Of a DNA stretch of 64,000 nucleotides, positions 31,801 to 38,258 are shown piece after piece. Within the stretch, counting starts at the first letter, position 1. Each line of letters begins with the position of its first letter. The notes under the pieces were generated by a model, which ran no database searches, was not told the DNA's origin, and was given only the letters and a program-made list of their open reading frames with translations. The translations under genes and the position numbers were made by a program. Origin of the DNA: Henricia sp. BOLD:AAB3569. Taxonomy: Eukaryota > Echinodermata > Asteroidea > Spinulosida > Echinasteridae. The stretch spans positions 2,046,001 to 2,110,000 of the forward strand of contig JBBELK010000387.1 of assembly GCA_037783545.1 (NCBI GenBank), written 5' to 3'.

Positions 31801-33697
31801 GCATGTTTTGTCTGAATAAATAAATAAATTAACGAAATGAAAGATTAAATATTTTACATTTAAATTCAAATACAAAAGTCATTCCAGAAAGCTAATGCGG
31901 CTAGCTGCTACAATTTTCCCCCTTGAATAACTGTTTGTCACACATGTGTACATTCTGTCATAAGTCCCCTGACGTTTCTTTCCATCGCATTTAATGAGTT
32001 CTTTGCAGACAAATAAATGCACACATACAAGACCGCGGAATAGATAATGGGCATACGTGAAATACGCAAGGGAATTGTGACGTTAATAAGATTGCAGGAA
32101 TGGCATTTGTGTTGGCTGCTAATTATATGGTTGAACAAGGACGTTTTCATATCGGAACGCTATGCAGATACCGGTAAGCAGCGAGACTACCGGTATCTCT
32201 ATAATTACATGTATGGTGGATTGCTGGTAACCAAAATTACACTGTACATATGGTGTTTATTATTAAATTAACGAACAGCTTTTGTGCAGAGCACTATAAA
32301 TAAAATATTCTGCTTAAAGGGAAATTTTAGAGCCGCATTTATAATCTTATTTGCTTTCATTCCTGACAATACTATGTACCCGGTATGTTACAACTACATG
32401 TACAAGGTAATTAATATCGAACAGAACCGAGTAGTTGATCACAGCTTCGCAGACCTTGTGCACAAAACATATGAGACTGGCTGAAAATTTTGTGTTCTCT
32501 TTAGGGAAATCTTTAATTTTCCGTACTCATAAATGTTTGGGTTTTTTTTAAATCAAATCTATACTTATAGTGATAAGTAATTTTAAAGAAAAATATTCCT
32601 GATCAAATTCTCAATTCTAGCTTAAAGTTATTCATACATTTTAGTTTTGTTGAGTGTTATTGTTTTCATTTTCTGCAGATAAAATCAGAGAGAAAGTTAG
32701 TGAAATTGTGCCCATTCATACAGTATTCATACATTCAGTGGATATTGTGCCCATTCATTTAATAGGCCTACTGCCACTGCTACGGTAGTCTTTCATCAAG
32801 GTATGAATTCCGTTCACTGGTCGCCACCGAGTTTAAGTATTATTTTCAAGGAGATTGATGACTGTTTTTCACTCCAAAAATCACTTCCCTTCAAAATTTT
32901 ACCACGTTTTGGTGGTTATTATAAATATTAAGTTATTATAAAGGAGAATAAATGGCGACCAATAAACGGAATTCTTTCCGTCTTTCAATTTTGAATGTTT
33001 TAAAACTGGATTAACCATAACGTAAATGTCGGCATAGTCGCCAGGTCCGAGACCTCGCCACCCTATTGATGAACAAGGGCTGATGAATAGGGTGGCGAAG
33101 TCATGGACCTGCCGACTATGCCGACATTTATTGTTAAACCTTATCACATCACAGATAAGCAGAACTGTATTGTGGGAAGGAAAATGGGGCAAAGTCTGCC
33201 CCCACAACCTTCCCACAATACAGTTGATAGGTGCATTAATGTTCCCCCGCCGCACAAACGTGTGAAAATTTGAAACATGACGTGGCAAAACGCAAAATAA
33301 CTTTCCTCAGCATTATTAGTTTCCTTGACCTCGGGCTCAGCTCAGCCTCAGACACTCTCAAACTCAAAGAAAGAAACAAAACTTTCAAACTTAACACAAG
33401 CATATTTTTAATTGGGACAGTTAGCTATACTTACTTTAAATTTACAAACTTCCCAGTTCCGCTAAAAACGTAAAATTTGTTGTTTTCGATCACGTCTAGC
33501 GAGTCGACCGGATGACCTTGACTTGGCGTGTAAAGTCGTCTGATTGCACCGAATGAAGGTTTTTCTTTCGTCGTCAAAGTATCGAGAAATGCGTCCAAAG
33601 TTCTCGTGTGTTTAAAGTTGATAACCACCCGCTTCGGCGAGTAGAATTTGTCGCCGTTTTTGTACAGGTGGACTTGACGGGCTGTCGTGGCAGCCAT
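5942..33697 (-). CDS. DCDC2: Doublecortin domain-containing protein, DCDC2-like, whole gene
   Basis: Nine coding exons join with matching phases: 33435-33697, 31083-31137, 21296-21375, 20341-20472, 19715-19858, 15191-15257, 13770-14007, 12407-13071 and 5942-7816. They total 3519 nt, or 1172 aa. The product has two tandem doublecortin (DCX) domains at residues ~7-88 and ~131-212. A disordered tail follows: proline/lysine-rich 225-290, a charged conserved patch around 327-377, PPREAT repeats to ~548, P/S/Q repeats, then Glu/Lys-rich repeats to the end. DCX domains bind microtubules; vertebrate DCDC2 acts at the ciliary axoneme and in neuronal migration. Vertebrate DCDC2 is under 500 aa from memory, so the excess lies in exons 8-9. 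Extra exons within long introns cannot be excluded. Confidence 0.9.
6334..6642 (-). repeat. Coding tandem duplication of 51 codons in DCDC2-like exon 9
   Basis: Two adjacent units begin GETLEDEVEKTLCEAEPEKN and GENLEDAVEKTQSEAEPEKN. Both continue with DRENEEF-like and EER..SED.LL words. The 153-bp spacing preserves the frame. Confidence 0.85.
8545..8890 (-). repeat. Tandem array of tRNA-Ala-like units (intron 8)
   Basis: About five and a half units of 67-68 bp read on the minus strand. Each has GGATAGCTCAGTTGGTAGAG (box A), a stem CTGGT-ATGGCAA-ACCAG with a GGC anticodon position, and CGGGTTCAAATC (box B). The 3' acceptor strand and CCA-side pairing are missing, so these are tRNA-like repeats rather than tRNA genes. 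They lie in the gene's sense orientation. Confidence 0.8.
9169..9302. mobile_element. MITE with TAGACTGCCGAAGTG ends, intact copy
   Basis: Near-perfect terminal inverted repeats ATAGACTGCCGAAGTG and CACTTCGGCAGTCTAT bound about 134 bp. The interior carries CGTTGCCATGGCGATTGG. It is the best-preserved copy of the family also at 2438-2604 and lies in intron 8. Confidence 0.8.
9560..9703. mobile_element. MITE with ATAGACTCTTTGCAC ends
   Basis: ATAGACTCTTTGCAC at the left is exactly inverted at the right as GTGCAAAGAGTCTAT, 144 bp apart in total. No coding capacity is visible. Confidence 0.65.
9851..10098. mobile_element. MITE, GTTGTCAACATTTTCAC family
   Basis: The right end CCGTGAAAATGTTGACAACT matches the family's terminal inverted repeat. 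The left end is degenerate. The interior has a (CCCT)n tract and CAACATTTTACAGTGCATGT. Sister copies lie at 21485-21606, 24349-24569 and 50806-50977. Confidence 0.7.
10147..10341. mobile_element. MITE, GGCCAATTTCAT family
   Basis: The ends AGGCCCAATTTGA and TGAAATTGGGCCCT are inverted. This is one of several diverged copies; others lie at 18945-19165, 37020-37250 and 39632-39835, and a partial one near 27705. Confidence 0.55.
10655..10975. repeat. Three tandem copies of a 114-119 bp unit
   Basis: CATGCCCTGCTGAGTTGGCC recurs at about 10661, 10775 and 10894. It is followed each time by CTTTCTGAGGCCAACTTGGC or a close variant. Located in DCDC2-like intron 8. Confidence 0.75.
11504..11663. mobile_element. 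Palindromic element with GTTATCCCACGAGCG ends
   Basis: The left end GTTATCCCACGAGCGTAAG and the right end GCGAGTGGGATAAC are inverted. Inner arms contain GCATCTGCG and CGCACTACGTTATGCC. A related, more symmetrical copy lies at 62400-62512. Confidence 0.65.
12407..13071 (-). CDS. DCDC2: DCDC2-like exon 8 (conserved acidic patch plus PPREAT repeats)
   Basis: This is a 665-nt exon with acceptor TTGTTCAG and donor GAA|GTGAGT. It begins DPKSVFKASEKRKETERAAE and continues VEETKDTAVDLPIDQVAAEE, which recalls a vertebrate DCDC2 patch of the form FKAG..R..TRGAAEV..VPVDQ. About 20 degenerate copies of a 7-residue unit (T-P-P-P-R-E-A) follow, a coding 21-bp minisatellite. If the donor is skipped, the frame runs to a stop at 12359 and ends FRSWFKGNKAK, a possible alternative C-terminus. 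Confidence 0.85.
12430..12890 (-). repeat. 21-bp coding minisatellite (T-P-P-P-R-E-A repeats)
   Basis: On the plus strand the unit is GGTGGAGGCGTGGCTTCACG plus one base, about 20 degenerate copies. On the gene strand it encodes the 7-residue repeat in exon 8. Two of the variant blocks keep the frame despite loss of one proline. Confidence 0.9.
13160..13342 (-). repeat. SINE fragment, 660-1025 family
   Basis: Shares ACACACTGGACCAACGGCTT, CTTTGCTCAAGGGCGCAGGT and AAGTTTTCACCTAAG with the SINE copies at the left end of the window. Both ends are truncated. Confidence 0.65.
13359..13450. mobile_element. CACAAGTC-family element, right half
   Basis: AACAAAGGCATTCTTTTGTG, then GGACTTGTGATAGACTTGTG, then GGACTCGACTACAACCC match the right half of the family element. 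The left half is absent. Confidence 0.6.
13593..13752. mobile_element. Fold-back element abutting exon 7
   Basis: The arms CCATAAGAAGAAATCTGCGG and CACAGATTTCTATACTTATGG are inverted. The inner arms (ATTAAAATACAAAAACACAA, TGGAAATTCCTG) pair almost perfectly around a ~30-nt centre. It ends 17 nt from the exon 7 donor. Confidence 0.75.
13770..14007 (-). CDS. DCDC2: DCDC2-like exon 7 (proline/lysine-rich)
   Basis: This is a 238-nt exon with acceptor CTCCCCAG after a C/T-rich tract and donor GATG|GTACGA. It reads KSAPQREPKPPPPKPESAPR, then Lys/Arg-rich sequence with KRSREKEKG, and ends ESLDYD. The donor is non-ideal but is the only GT before an in-frame stop that keeps phase with exon 8. A fold-back repeat ends 17 nt from it. 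Confidence 0.82.
14449..15010. mobile_element. Composite repeat shared with 29400-29610 and 56092-56768
   Basis: The first part carries GTTGATAGCAATGGTAACAA and GAAATTGCCAACTGAAGGTG. The second part starts TAGTTCCGACCTGTCAATCA. The same two parts occur in the same order at 56092-56768, and the first part alone near 29400-29610. A fainter copy of the first part is near 14090-14250. Confidence 0.65.
15191..15257 (-). CDS. DCDC2: DCDC2-like exon 6 (proline-rich)
   Basis: This is a 67-nt exon with acceptor AAATTTTCAG and donor CAG|GTGAGC. It reads VLPPVVRKPPPRAKPPPPKE and then TQ. The LPPVV start resembles the LPPIV that follows the DCX domains in vertebrate DCDC2. Phases 2 in and 0 out match. 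Confidence 0.85.
15836..16243. mobile_element. MITE with TGTCCGCATTGGACTT ends, copy 1
   Basis: The left end CGTGTCCGCATTGGACTTGT and the right end AAGTCCAATGTGGACAGG are inverted over about 400 bp. The interior has CCGCTGGACTCAGGAATAG and GCATGCGCAGTGTCCCATCA. The copy at 24576-24980 is in the opposite orientation. Confidence 0.75.
16570..17164. mobile_element. MITE with GGTCATTCCATGAAGTT ends
   Basis: GGTCATTCCATGAAGTTAAG at the left mirrors CAACTTCATGGAATGACC at the right. The inside repeats TTACATCCACAACC twice. A relative with the end TGGGTCATTCCACGAG lies at 57277-57696. Confidence 0.75.
17800..18110. repeat. Repeat with ACCGGTTT-rich ends
   Basis: The words AACCGGTTAATC and AAAACCGGTTTTGCCAAAAC recur in inverted form across this interval. 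It looks like a degenerate hAT-type terminal region; no coding frame is supported. Confidence 0.4.
18945..19165. mobile_element. MITE, GGCCAATTTCAT family
   Basis: CCAATTTCATAAAGCTGTTA at the left and GCGCCATGAAATTGGCC at the right are inverted. Inner arms AAATTTGTTTGCTTTATAAA and AAGCAAACAAATTTTGGAT also pair. Confidence 0.65.
19225..19577. repeat. About two tandem copies of a ~161 bp unit rich in CCAAT words
   Basis: TTTGACCAATCAGAGGCAA, CTTTTCTCAGCCAATCAAGA and TGCAATACTGATGATA recur in order, preceded by TGCTGTTCCATACTATAAAA. Two full units and a partial third are seen, ending 138 bp before exon 5. Confidence 0.75.
19715..19858 (-). CDS. DCDC2: DCDC2-like exon 5 (end of second DCX domain)
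   Basis: This is a 144-nt exon with acceptor CATCCGTAG and donor AG|GTAAGA. It reads KLYHVSGKLVADGSELENEQ, then YYVAAGIEKFKKRAYDKSN and a basic VQQISPRAK. GKLVxxGxELENxQxYVAxGxxKFKK is the diagnostic end of the DCDC2 second DCX domain. Confidence 0.94.
20341..20472 (-). CDS. DCDC2: DCDC2-like exon 4 (second DCX domain)
   Basis: This is a 132-nt exon with acceptor GGATGCAG and donor AA|GTGAGT. It reads VFRNGEELSPAVRILLHRN, then TVTQMVHILDHLTNKVALTT and GAVR. It matches the NGxxLSPAxRLLI and GAVxxLY patterns of the second DCX domain of DCDC2. Confidence 0.93.
20631..20709 (+). repeat. tRNA-like sequence, probably a pseudo-tRNA
   Basis: The acceptor arms GGCTTCA and TGGAGCC pair, and a box-B-like GGTTCGAGTCC is present. 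The D arm is disturbed by an extra CACA, the anticodon arm has mismatches, and two T-stem pairs are lost. A functional tRNA is unlikely. Confidence 0.5.
20771..21102 (-). repeat. tRNA-like tandem array A, four modules (intron 3)
   Basis: Modules of ~74-80 bp read on the minus strand: GTGCCTCATAGCTCAGCTGG, TAGAGCATCTGGCCGGTGTG, then AAAACCTGAGGGAGTATAC. Each has a box-A-like element and stops before the T arm. It lies in the sense orientation of the host gene, between exons 3 and 4. Confidence 0.85.
21242..21266. repeat. Homopolymer C17/A8 tract
   Basis: A run of about 17 C followed by 8 A, which is G-rich on the gene strand, shortly after the exon 3 donor. Length is likely polymorphic. Confidence 0.8.
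21296..21375 (-). CDS. DCDC2: DCDC2-like exon 3 (linker and start of second DCX)
   Basis: This 80-nt exon was found by looking for the missing linker. The acceptor is TCATTTGCAG and the donor ACA|GTAAGA. It reads RIQPVGHSKIRSSAKCTKQQ and then AGPKVI, and aligns with the linker preceding 'CTIFLITNG' of vertebrate DCDC2. Phase 0 in and 2 out fit exactly. A run of about 17 C (G on the gene strand) lies 35-55 nt past the donor. Confidence 0.85.
21485..21606. mobile_element. MITE fragment, GTTGTCAACATTTTCAC family
   Basis: Right half of the family: CATGAAATGTCAAAATTTTA and then AACCGTGAAAATGTTGACAA with CTTTGGACAGCCCC. The left end is missing. Confidence 0.65.
21704..21775 (-). CDS. Possible alternative first coding exon of the DCDC2-like gene
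   Basis: An ATG opens 24 codons reading MNDNNAETGMFPSIPNSNGV and ITAK, ending AAG|GTATCA. This donor is in phase 0, and exon 3 (acceptor at 21375) starts in phase 0, so the two would join in frame 330 bp away. The product would lack the first DCX domain and keep the linker and second domain. It could instead be chance: the exon is short and no transcript evidence is available. Confidence 0.4.
21776..22500 (-). promoter_or_regulatory. CpG-richer unique stretch, possible internal promoter
   Basis: This interval upstream of the possible alternative exon looks richer in CG dinucleotides than the surrounding intron, and I matched it to none of the repeat families here. It includes a CRE-like TGACGTC near 22400. 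A promoter role is inferred only from position and composition. Confidence 0.3.
22500..24300. other. Intron 2 sequence without recognised features
   Basis: AT-rich DNA with short open frames only. No exon-like frame with paired splice sites and no repeat family shared with the rest of the window was recognised. Confidence 0.4.
24349..24569. mobile_element. MITE, GTTGTCAACATTTTCAC family, full copy
   Basis: GGGCTGTCCAAAGTTGTCAA at the left and GTTGACAACTTTGGACGGCC at the right are inverted, 221 bp overall. Shows both ends of the family. Confidence 0.75.
24576..24980. mobile_element. MITE with TGTCCGCATTGGACTT ends, copy 2
   Basis: The left end CTGTCCGCATTGGACTT and the right end AAGTCCAATGCGGACACGG are inverted. 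The interior is collinear with the reverse complement of 15836-16243. It lies directly next to the previous MITE. Confidence 0.78.
25940..26115. repeat. Diverged relative of the GACTGCCGAAGTG MITE
   Basis: Contains GTGTTGCCAAGGTTACCGAG, TCTAAACTAA and a TAGCAATGGACA word in the same order as the 2438-2604 element. The ends are no longer recognisable. Confidence 0.35.
26721..26850. mobile_element. Near-perfect fold-back MITE, GTGCCACGAAATACGC family
   Basis: The left arm runs AAAGGCACAGGCTCGTCAGC, CGCGCGCCAAATTCGTGCCA and CGAAATACGCAGCTC. The right arm mirrors it, around a centre of only about eight bases. Further copies lie at 31552-31642 (partial), 36069-36208 and 40378-40461 (one arm). Confidence 0.88.
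27190..27697. mobile_element. hAT-like non-autonomous element with ATTCGAATATTCGA words
   Basis: AGGCCTGTGCATTTTTAAAT at the left and TTAGGCACAGCCTTA at the right. Both subterminal regions are full of ATTCGAATATTC-type repeats, a style common in hAT elements. No transposase frame. Confidence 0.5.
28245..28895 (+). repeat. tRNA-like tandem array B, eight modules (intron 2)
   Basis: Seven modules of ~78-82 bp of the same type as array A, here on the plus strand (antisense to the host gene). The eighth (28822-28893) has a whole tRNA-like fold with CATAACTCAGCTGGTAGAGC, GGGGTTCGAATCTCG and a closing AAGGCCC. Only that last module carries box B. Confidence 0.88.
29400..29610. repeat. Repeat fragment of the 14449-15010 family
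   Basis: Shares AAAACCCCAATACATCATTT, GTTGATAGCAACGGTAACAA and GAAATTGACAACTGAAGGTG with the copy at 14449. Confidence 0.6.
30489..30716. repeat. SINE-like fragment sharing the flank of the tRNA-like arrays
   Basis: GTTATACTCCCTGAGG and CCCTATAAACCCAATTTTT match the non-repeated flank at 21085-21120. No tRNA-like module is present here, so this copy may show the element before or without module expansion. Confidence 0.5.
31083..31137 (-). CDS. DCDC2: DCDC2-like exon 2
   Basis: This is a 55-nt exon with acceptor TTGTTACAG and donor AAA|GTAAGT. With the split codon it reads NYGKAGANDVRRRVIVTHK. It continues the first DCX domain into the interdomain linker, where DCDC2 homologues also have a basic stretch. 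Phase 2 in and 0 out match. Confidence 0.85.
31552..31642. mobile_element. Partial fold-back MITE, GTGCCACGAAATACGC family
   Basis: Carries the centre (AAATACGCAGCTCCGTGCC, CTATGGAGCTGCGTAT) and one arm through GAATTTGGCGCGCCCGC. The outer left arm is lost. Confidence 0.7.
32803..32976. mobile_element. MITE with GAATTCCGTTTACTGGTCGCC ends, copy 1
   Basis: The left ATGAATTCCGTTCACTGGTC and the right GGCGACCAATAAACGGAATT are inverted. Intron 1 of the DCDC2-like gene. The opposite-orientation copy is at 38072-38258. Confidence 0.72.
33024..33129. mobile_element. Perfect-arm palindrome with AATGTCGGCATAGTCG ends
   Basis: AAATGTCGGCATAGTCGCCA, then CTCGCCACCCTATT, mirror AATAGGGTGGCGAAG and CCGACTATGCCGACATTT around an 18-nt loop. 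It sits about 300 bp from exon 1. Confidence 0.8.
33163..33225. repeat. Hairpin with AACTGTATTGTGGGAAGG arms
   Basis: AACTGTATTGTGGGAAGG and CCTTCCCACAATACAGTT are exact inverted arms 63 bp end to end. Probably a small element; it follows the palindrome at 33024-33129. Confidence 0.75.
33435..33697 (-). CDS. DCDC2: DCDC2-like exon 1 (first DCX domain)
   Basis: It starts MAATTARQVHLYKNGDKFYS in the context CAGAATGG and covers most of DCX domain 1. Typical motifs are LYKNGDKFY, RTLDAFLDTLT, FGAIRRLYTP and GHPVDSLDVIENNKFYV. It ends TTTAAA|GTAAGT (phase 2). The FGAxRxLYTPxxGHxV pattern is characteristic of DCDC2. Confidence 0.93.
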
Positions 33698-34020
33698 TCT
33701 GTCAAAGTTGAACTCGCGTCCTCCGTGTCCCGTCGTGGTTCCGAAGAGTTATCCCTGACGGCCTCGCCAGGGATTTTAAACTTGGCGAAAGTTCTCGTCA
33801 CAAATCGCAGCAATTTACTCTTGCAGCGACCACCCAAACCCCTAAACCACTTCACTTTGCTTGCGTGCCGGGATTTTAATCCTGAAAAACCATTAACTAG
33901 CTCATTTTTAATCGTGTCAAGTGGAATTTTTAATAACAACTTGTGGAGCGCTCGTTCTCATTCTAAATAAGCGTGTCATGTGGGCCGGCCATGGCCGTTG
34001 TTTTTGTGAGGGCGCTGTTG
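33698..34020 (-). promoter_or_regulatory. Likely 5' UTR/promoter of the DCDC2-like gene
   Basis: Repeat-free, CG-containing sequence immediately upstream of the start codon. No TATA box at a convincing distance and no full RFX X-box were seen. The call rests on position only. Confidence 0.35.
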
Positions 34021-34292
34021 TTATTGTGATTGTCGTCGTAGTTACCTTCATGAATTATTCATAAACATGTGCATAATTAATTATAGCCGTTTACGAAATG
34101 AAGTTGTGTTGCTTCAGTTTCGTCTCTTGCTCCGCATTCTCGTTCCTCCACGGTGCATCAAAAAAATCCATAGAATAACCGACACTAGACACTAGGGCAG
34201 ATAATTCAATCAACGTTATTACTGCTATAGATATCATTAAGATAATTAGGTGCCAATTTGCGGTTTCCTGTATGTGGCTGATAAAACGGCTT

Positions 34293-34409
34293 GGCCTGAA
34301 ACATAATGACGCAACGGTTTATTTACATACATACTTTCCTATGGCCCTGTCGTCTGATGCCCCGAGACTCCCCACATGTAAATAAACCGTGACGTCATTA
34401 TGTTTCAGC
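34293..34409. mobile_element. Inverted-repeat element with CTGAAACATAATGACG ends
   Basis: CCTGAAACATAATGACGCAA and GACGTCATTATGTTTCAG pair, as do GGTTTATTTACAT and ATGTAAATAAACC. It shares its boundary with the next element. Confidence 0.65.
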
Positions 34410-34542
34410 AGCCGATTTCACGAAAAAATTGCGTAGCTTGCACAACTTTTGAAAATTAGCACAGGAATGTTGCGCAGCTGACGAAATAAAAAGTTGCGCA
34501 AGCGGGCTTACGCAGTGCGTAAGGTTTCGTGAAATCGGCTGC
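34408..34542. mobile_element. MITE with GCAGCCGATTTCACGAAA ends
   Basis: GCAGCCGATTTCACGAAA is exactly inverted as TTTCGTGAAATCGGCTGC. The inside is rich in TTGCGTAGC/TTGCGCAGC words. It lies in the intergenic region. Confidence 0.78.
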
Positions 34543-34681
34543 TAGTCCATTTAATATTTTTGTTAGATATTGCCAGCATGTGTAATATTTGCACATTAGT
34601 ACGTATATAGGCACCAACTAATTTCTGTGAATTACGCATACAAATGTAGAATCTGCGTAGAATATGCTGGCCCACTTAGTG

Positions 34682-34790
34682 GGTCCAGCTGAGCGTCTAC
34701 CGGACAGCCCGAGAAGTGCAGGAGCTCAGGGAGGCACTTTAGGCAGAGTGGCACACCCTGCCTCAGCGGCTCTTACATGGGGTACAGTTT
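34682..34790 (+). pseudogene. Possible Tc1/mariner-type transposase remnant
   Basis: One frame reads RTAREVQELREAL, a stop, then AEWHTLPQRLLHG, resembling the 'L.xALxxEWxxIPxxxxxxL' stretch near the end of Tc1-like transposases. It is broken by stops and GC-rich relative to its surroundings. The match is short and from memory. Confidence 0.3.
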
Positions 34791-35059
34791 GACTAAGATT
34801 TTCCTGCAGTAGAGGCATAAATTATCACACCAGGCAAAATATGCAAATCAAGTAGTTTCCATTACTTATTTCTTCTTCTTTATTTATTCAATACAAGCGG
34901 GTCCGGGGTATAGATCATAAAAAAGAGAATTTATTTACAATCAGTAATCTTATGCAAAGATGCAATGCCAGAAATTGGTAGCACTCTCGATTTTGAAAAG
35001 CATTATGTACAATTTGAATACTTTACTTGCTAATTCATATCAAAAATTTCCAGGGCAAT

Positions 35060-35350
35060 ATACCATATCCACGGCTAAAAGTGGGTTCTCAAAGGGCCTA
35101 TTTTTGCGGCCCTAACCAGAATCAGGTTACTGACGTATTATACTGATTCGACCAATGGTGAGCTTTTGTCGCCGGCAACCAAAGCCGTTCATTGGTTTAC
35201 ATCCCGAACATGTTTCTGGTTATGGGCGCGAAAACAGAACAGGTTTGTGTCGTAATTAATTCAACCAATGATCAGCCTCGGTTGCTGACGATCAAAGGTG
35301 CTGATTGGCTGAATTAGTGATGACGTCAGAAACATGTTTCTGGTTATGAA
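35060..35350. repeat. Degenerate repeat with AACATGTTTCTGGTTATG words
   Basis: GAACATGTTTCTGGTTATGG at ~35207 and GAAACATGTTTCTGGTTATG at ~35331 recur with intervening CAACCAATG and TTGGTTTACA words. The element type is unclear. Confidence 0.4.
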
Positions 35351-36068
35351 TGCCAAACAATGAATGTCTATGCTCCGCCCATGCTTGTATAGACCAATGA
35401 AAATCAACGAATGCAAATGATTCGCCTGTGGGACATTATGTGGGCGGGGCTAAACAGTTCGACTTTTTCTTTGGATTTTAATAAATCCTTAAATTTTATG
35501 CACAATTACGAAAATACCATAATTTTATTTGCCAGTGACGTAATCTTTATTTCGTACTTTTAATTTAATCTTTCTAAGAAATTAAAGCTGTAAATGTGGG
35601 AATACACCAACAAAATAATGACAATACTTCACTTCTGCCTTGATTGGCGATGGGCTATTTCTCTCAGATTTCATTGAATTACAGAACAATTACTAATTTC
35701 ACTTTAATAATTATAAAATAATTAAATTAATTACTACTCAGTCCCAAACCTCAATTTGCTATAAACACCTATTAAATAAAATAAAATAAATTAATTTTAC
35801 ATTTACGAGTATTTTAATATTACATTTTGACAAATGAGACCTGTTAAAAGTTGAACAAAGAAAACTTCAAAACCATTTTTAAATAAATCTAGTGACTTGT
35901 TTTCTATATCAGTTTCAAAACTCAGTGAAATTAAATAATGTTAAAAATCTACCTTGGTTGGGAATCGAACCCGAAACACCGATTCGACGTAGTGATCCAA
36001 ATCATCCAAGTTTAAAAAGCTGCATAATTTGAGTAACATTTTTTAATGACACTTGCCCATCTAGCACT

Positions 36069-36208
36069 TAAAGGCAGAGGCTCATCAATGCGCGCGCAAG
36101 GCCAAATTCGTGCCACGAAATACGCAGCTCCATAGCAAAGGCATGGAGCTGCATATTTTGTGGCACGAATTTGACCTCGCGCGCGCATTGCCGAGCCTCT
36201 GCCTTTAA
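36069..36208. mobile_element. Fold-back MITE, GTGCCACGAAATACGC family, full copy
   Basis: AAAGGCAGAGGCTCATCAAT through CCAAATTCGTGCCACGAAAT mirrors the right arm ending GCCGAGCCTCTGCCTTT, around a centre CATAGCAAAGGCATGG. Confidence 0.85.
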
Positions 36209-36483
36209 GATGAGGCATATATTTTTTCATACCCTGTCAGTTTTGAAATTTCAGCAAATTTGTAGAAACCCTGTGTACAGTTCAGATCGTGTCTTCTCTC
36301 AATATGTCGGTCTTGGGTCGTTTTATTTTCCAAGAAGCCTTGAAGGAAGCAAGGTGGAAAGTCAGCAAAATGGGTTAGACTTTTTGATGGAATTAAAGTG
36401 TTCTACTTTTTAGAATACGGTGCAAAACTAAAATCTAGGTGTTCACCATGAAAGCACCATTTCGTTCTTAAATACCCTTTCTT

Positions 36484-36712
36484 CCTAAATTTGTCCATCA
36501 CAAGTCCTCACAAGCCTTCACAAGCCCAACACAAGTCCCCGTGTCTTAATTGTGTGTGTTTATCCTTTGTTCTTGTTACTGGACAAGTGTACTCAGATCG
36601 TTGTTTATAAATCTTACATCAGTGTTTGGTACAACAAAATCAGGGAAATAGAAGTCATGAACGACGAAGACATGCTAAAGCACTTTTCGACTCGCTTGTG
36701 ATGGACTCGGCT
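36484..36712. mobile_element. CACAAGTC-family element
   Basis: GTCCATCACAAGTCCTCACA at the left, TGTGTGTTTATCCTTTGTTC inside, and CTTGTGATGGACTCGGCTAC at the right. An insertion between ~36600 and 36690 separates the right end. Confidence 0.6.
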
Positions 36713-37019
36713 ACAACACTGATGTGGACCGCAGTGCTACCATATACCATACACCAATGTTGTACACACTATGTGCAACTGTGGAGTGCGAACATAATTA
36801 TTTTGTTGACACAAATTTGACATCGAATTTTTTTAAACAATTCAGCTATTAGAAGTATATACACAATCTCTCCCCGGGGCGAACTCACCCCAGAGATCGG
36901 CACCAATTGTCCCTCGCTTGAACAGTAAGAATTCGCCCCTGCACCTTAATTTTCCCACTACCATTCTCACCGAATGATTTTGTATATGATTAGACAATTG
37001 TATCTGTATGACAGACACC

Positions 37020-37250
37020 TGGGGCCAATTTCATACAGGTGTTTAAGCACTCTTGCTCAGTAGAGAATGTTACCAGTGAAATCCTCATGTGATATAAATA
37101 GTGTATGACCAGTGTTGGAGGACTGTTTCATTACCATGACAATCACATGAAATTTTTGCTGGTAACCTCATTTTTTTTTAAGCAGGGTTTTTCATGCTTA
37201 AGCAATTGTTCATGCTTAAGCACCTCTATGAAATTGGCCCCTGGTCACAG
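37020..37250. mobile_element. MITE, GGCCAATTTCAT family
   Basis: CTGGGGCCAATTTCATACAG and CTATGAAATTGGCCCCTGG are inverted; TTAAGCAC words flank both. Intergenic. Confidence 0.65.
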
Positions 37251-38070
37251 GAATAGGTGAAAACAGTCATTTGAAGAAAAAAAACTTTAAAAATTGACAA
37301 CATACCAATATACAAAACCCTGTCTGTTTAGACAATAGACATGTTTCCGTAACAACCAAACACAGAATACACTGACAAATGTTGTGCATATCAGCGAACC
37401 ACACAATGAGTGCAATTAAATATTCCTACTATGTACATGGAAAATGACAATATTTTAGGGCATATTTGAAAAATCAAATTCTATTTCAGTATATTTTCTT
37501 ACCGTTCGTTCTCACCATTCCTTTAAAAAAAATCAGACAAAAGTGACAGAAATTTAGTTAGAAAGGTCATTAAAAAAAAAAAAAATCTTAATCATTTTTT
37601 GAATGAAAAACAGACAATACACAAAACAAATTATCCTCATATTTTAAATAAAAACTTATGATACAACATACGAGGTATATAGGTTACCAGCTTAAGATAA
37701 GACGAAACGCAAAATTTCATTTTTTTTCCCCAGAATGTTCATTTTAAATTTTCCTTCTTTGAAAATTTGGGTAGCTTTTTTTTCTTTTATTTTTAAAACT
37801 AAAACAACCTGAAAAGTATTTGAATTACTGCCAAAAAAATTGTCAATTAATTTAAAATAATTTCTCATTAAATATCAAAATCCCCCGCGTCATGATTTGA
37901 GTAGTTCAGATTATTTCCGTAGACTTTTATGAGAAAAATATATATCAAGCACCTTTAGACTTAATTAATATTTTTTCGTGGCAGCCATTTTAGATTCAGT
38001 AACATATATTTAAAAATTGAAACCGAATGGCCATATTTTATTTTTTACTTAAACTCTAAATAAATTCTGG
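37250..38070. other. Intergenic sequence without recognised features
   Basis: Very AT-rich, with A and T homopolymers. No frame or repeat end was recognised. Confidence 0.4.
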
Positions 38071-38071
38071 A

Positions 38072-38258
38072 AAGAATTCCGTTTACTGGTCCCCAATTAT
38101 TCCCTTTATAATGACCTATTAATCACCAAAAGGTATAAATATTTTAAAGGGAAGTGAATTTAGGAGTAAAAAACATCCAACAATTTCCTTGAAAATACTT
38201 TATCCCTAGACTTGACACACGGCGTCTCAGTGGCGACCAGTAAACGAAATTCATACCG
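38072..38258. mobile_element. MITE with GAATTCCGTTTACTGGTCGCC ends, copy 2
   Basis: AAGAATTCCGTTTACTGGTC and GGCGACCAGTAAACGAAATT are inverted. The interior shares TAAATATTTTAAAG-like and TTTTTTACTCC-like words with the reverse of copy 1. Confidence 0.72.
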
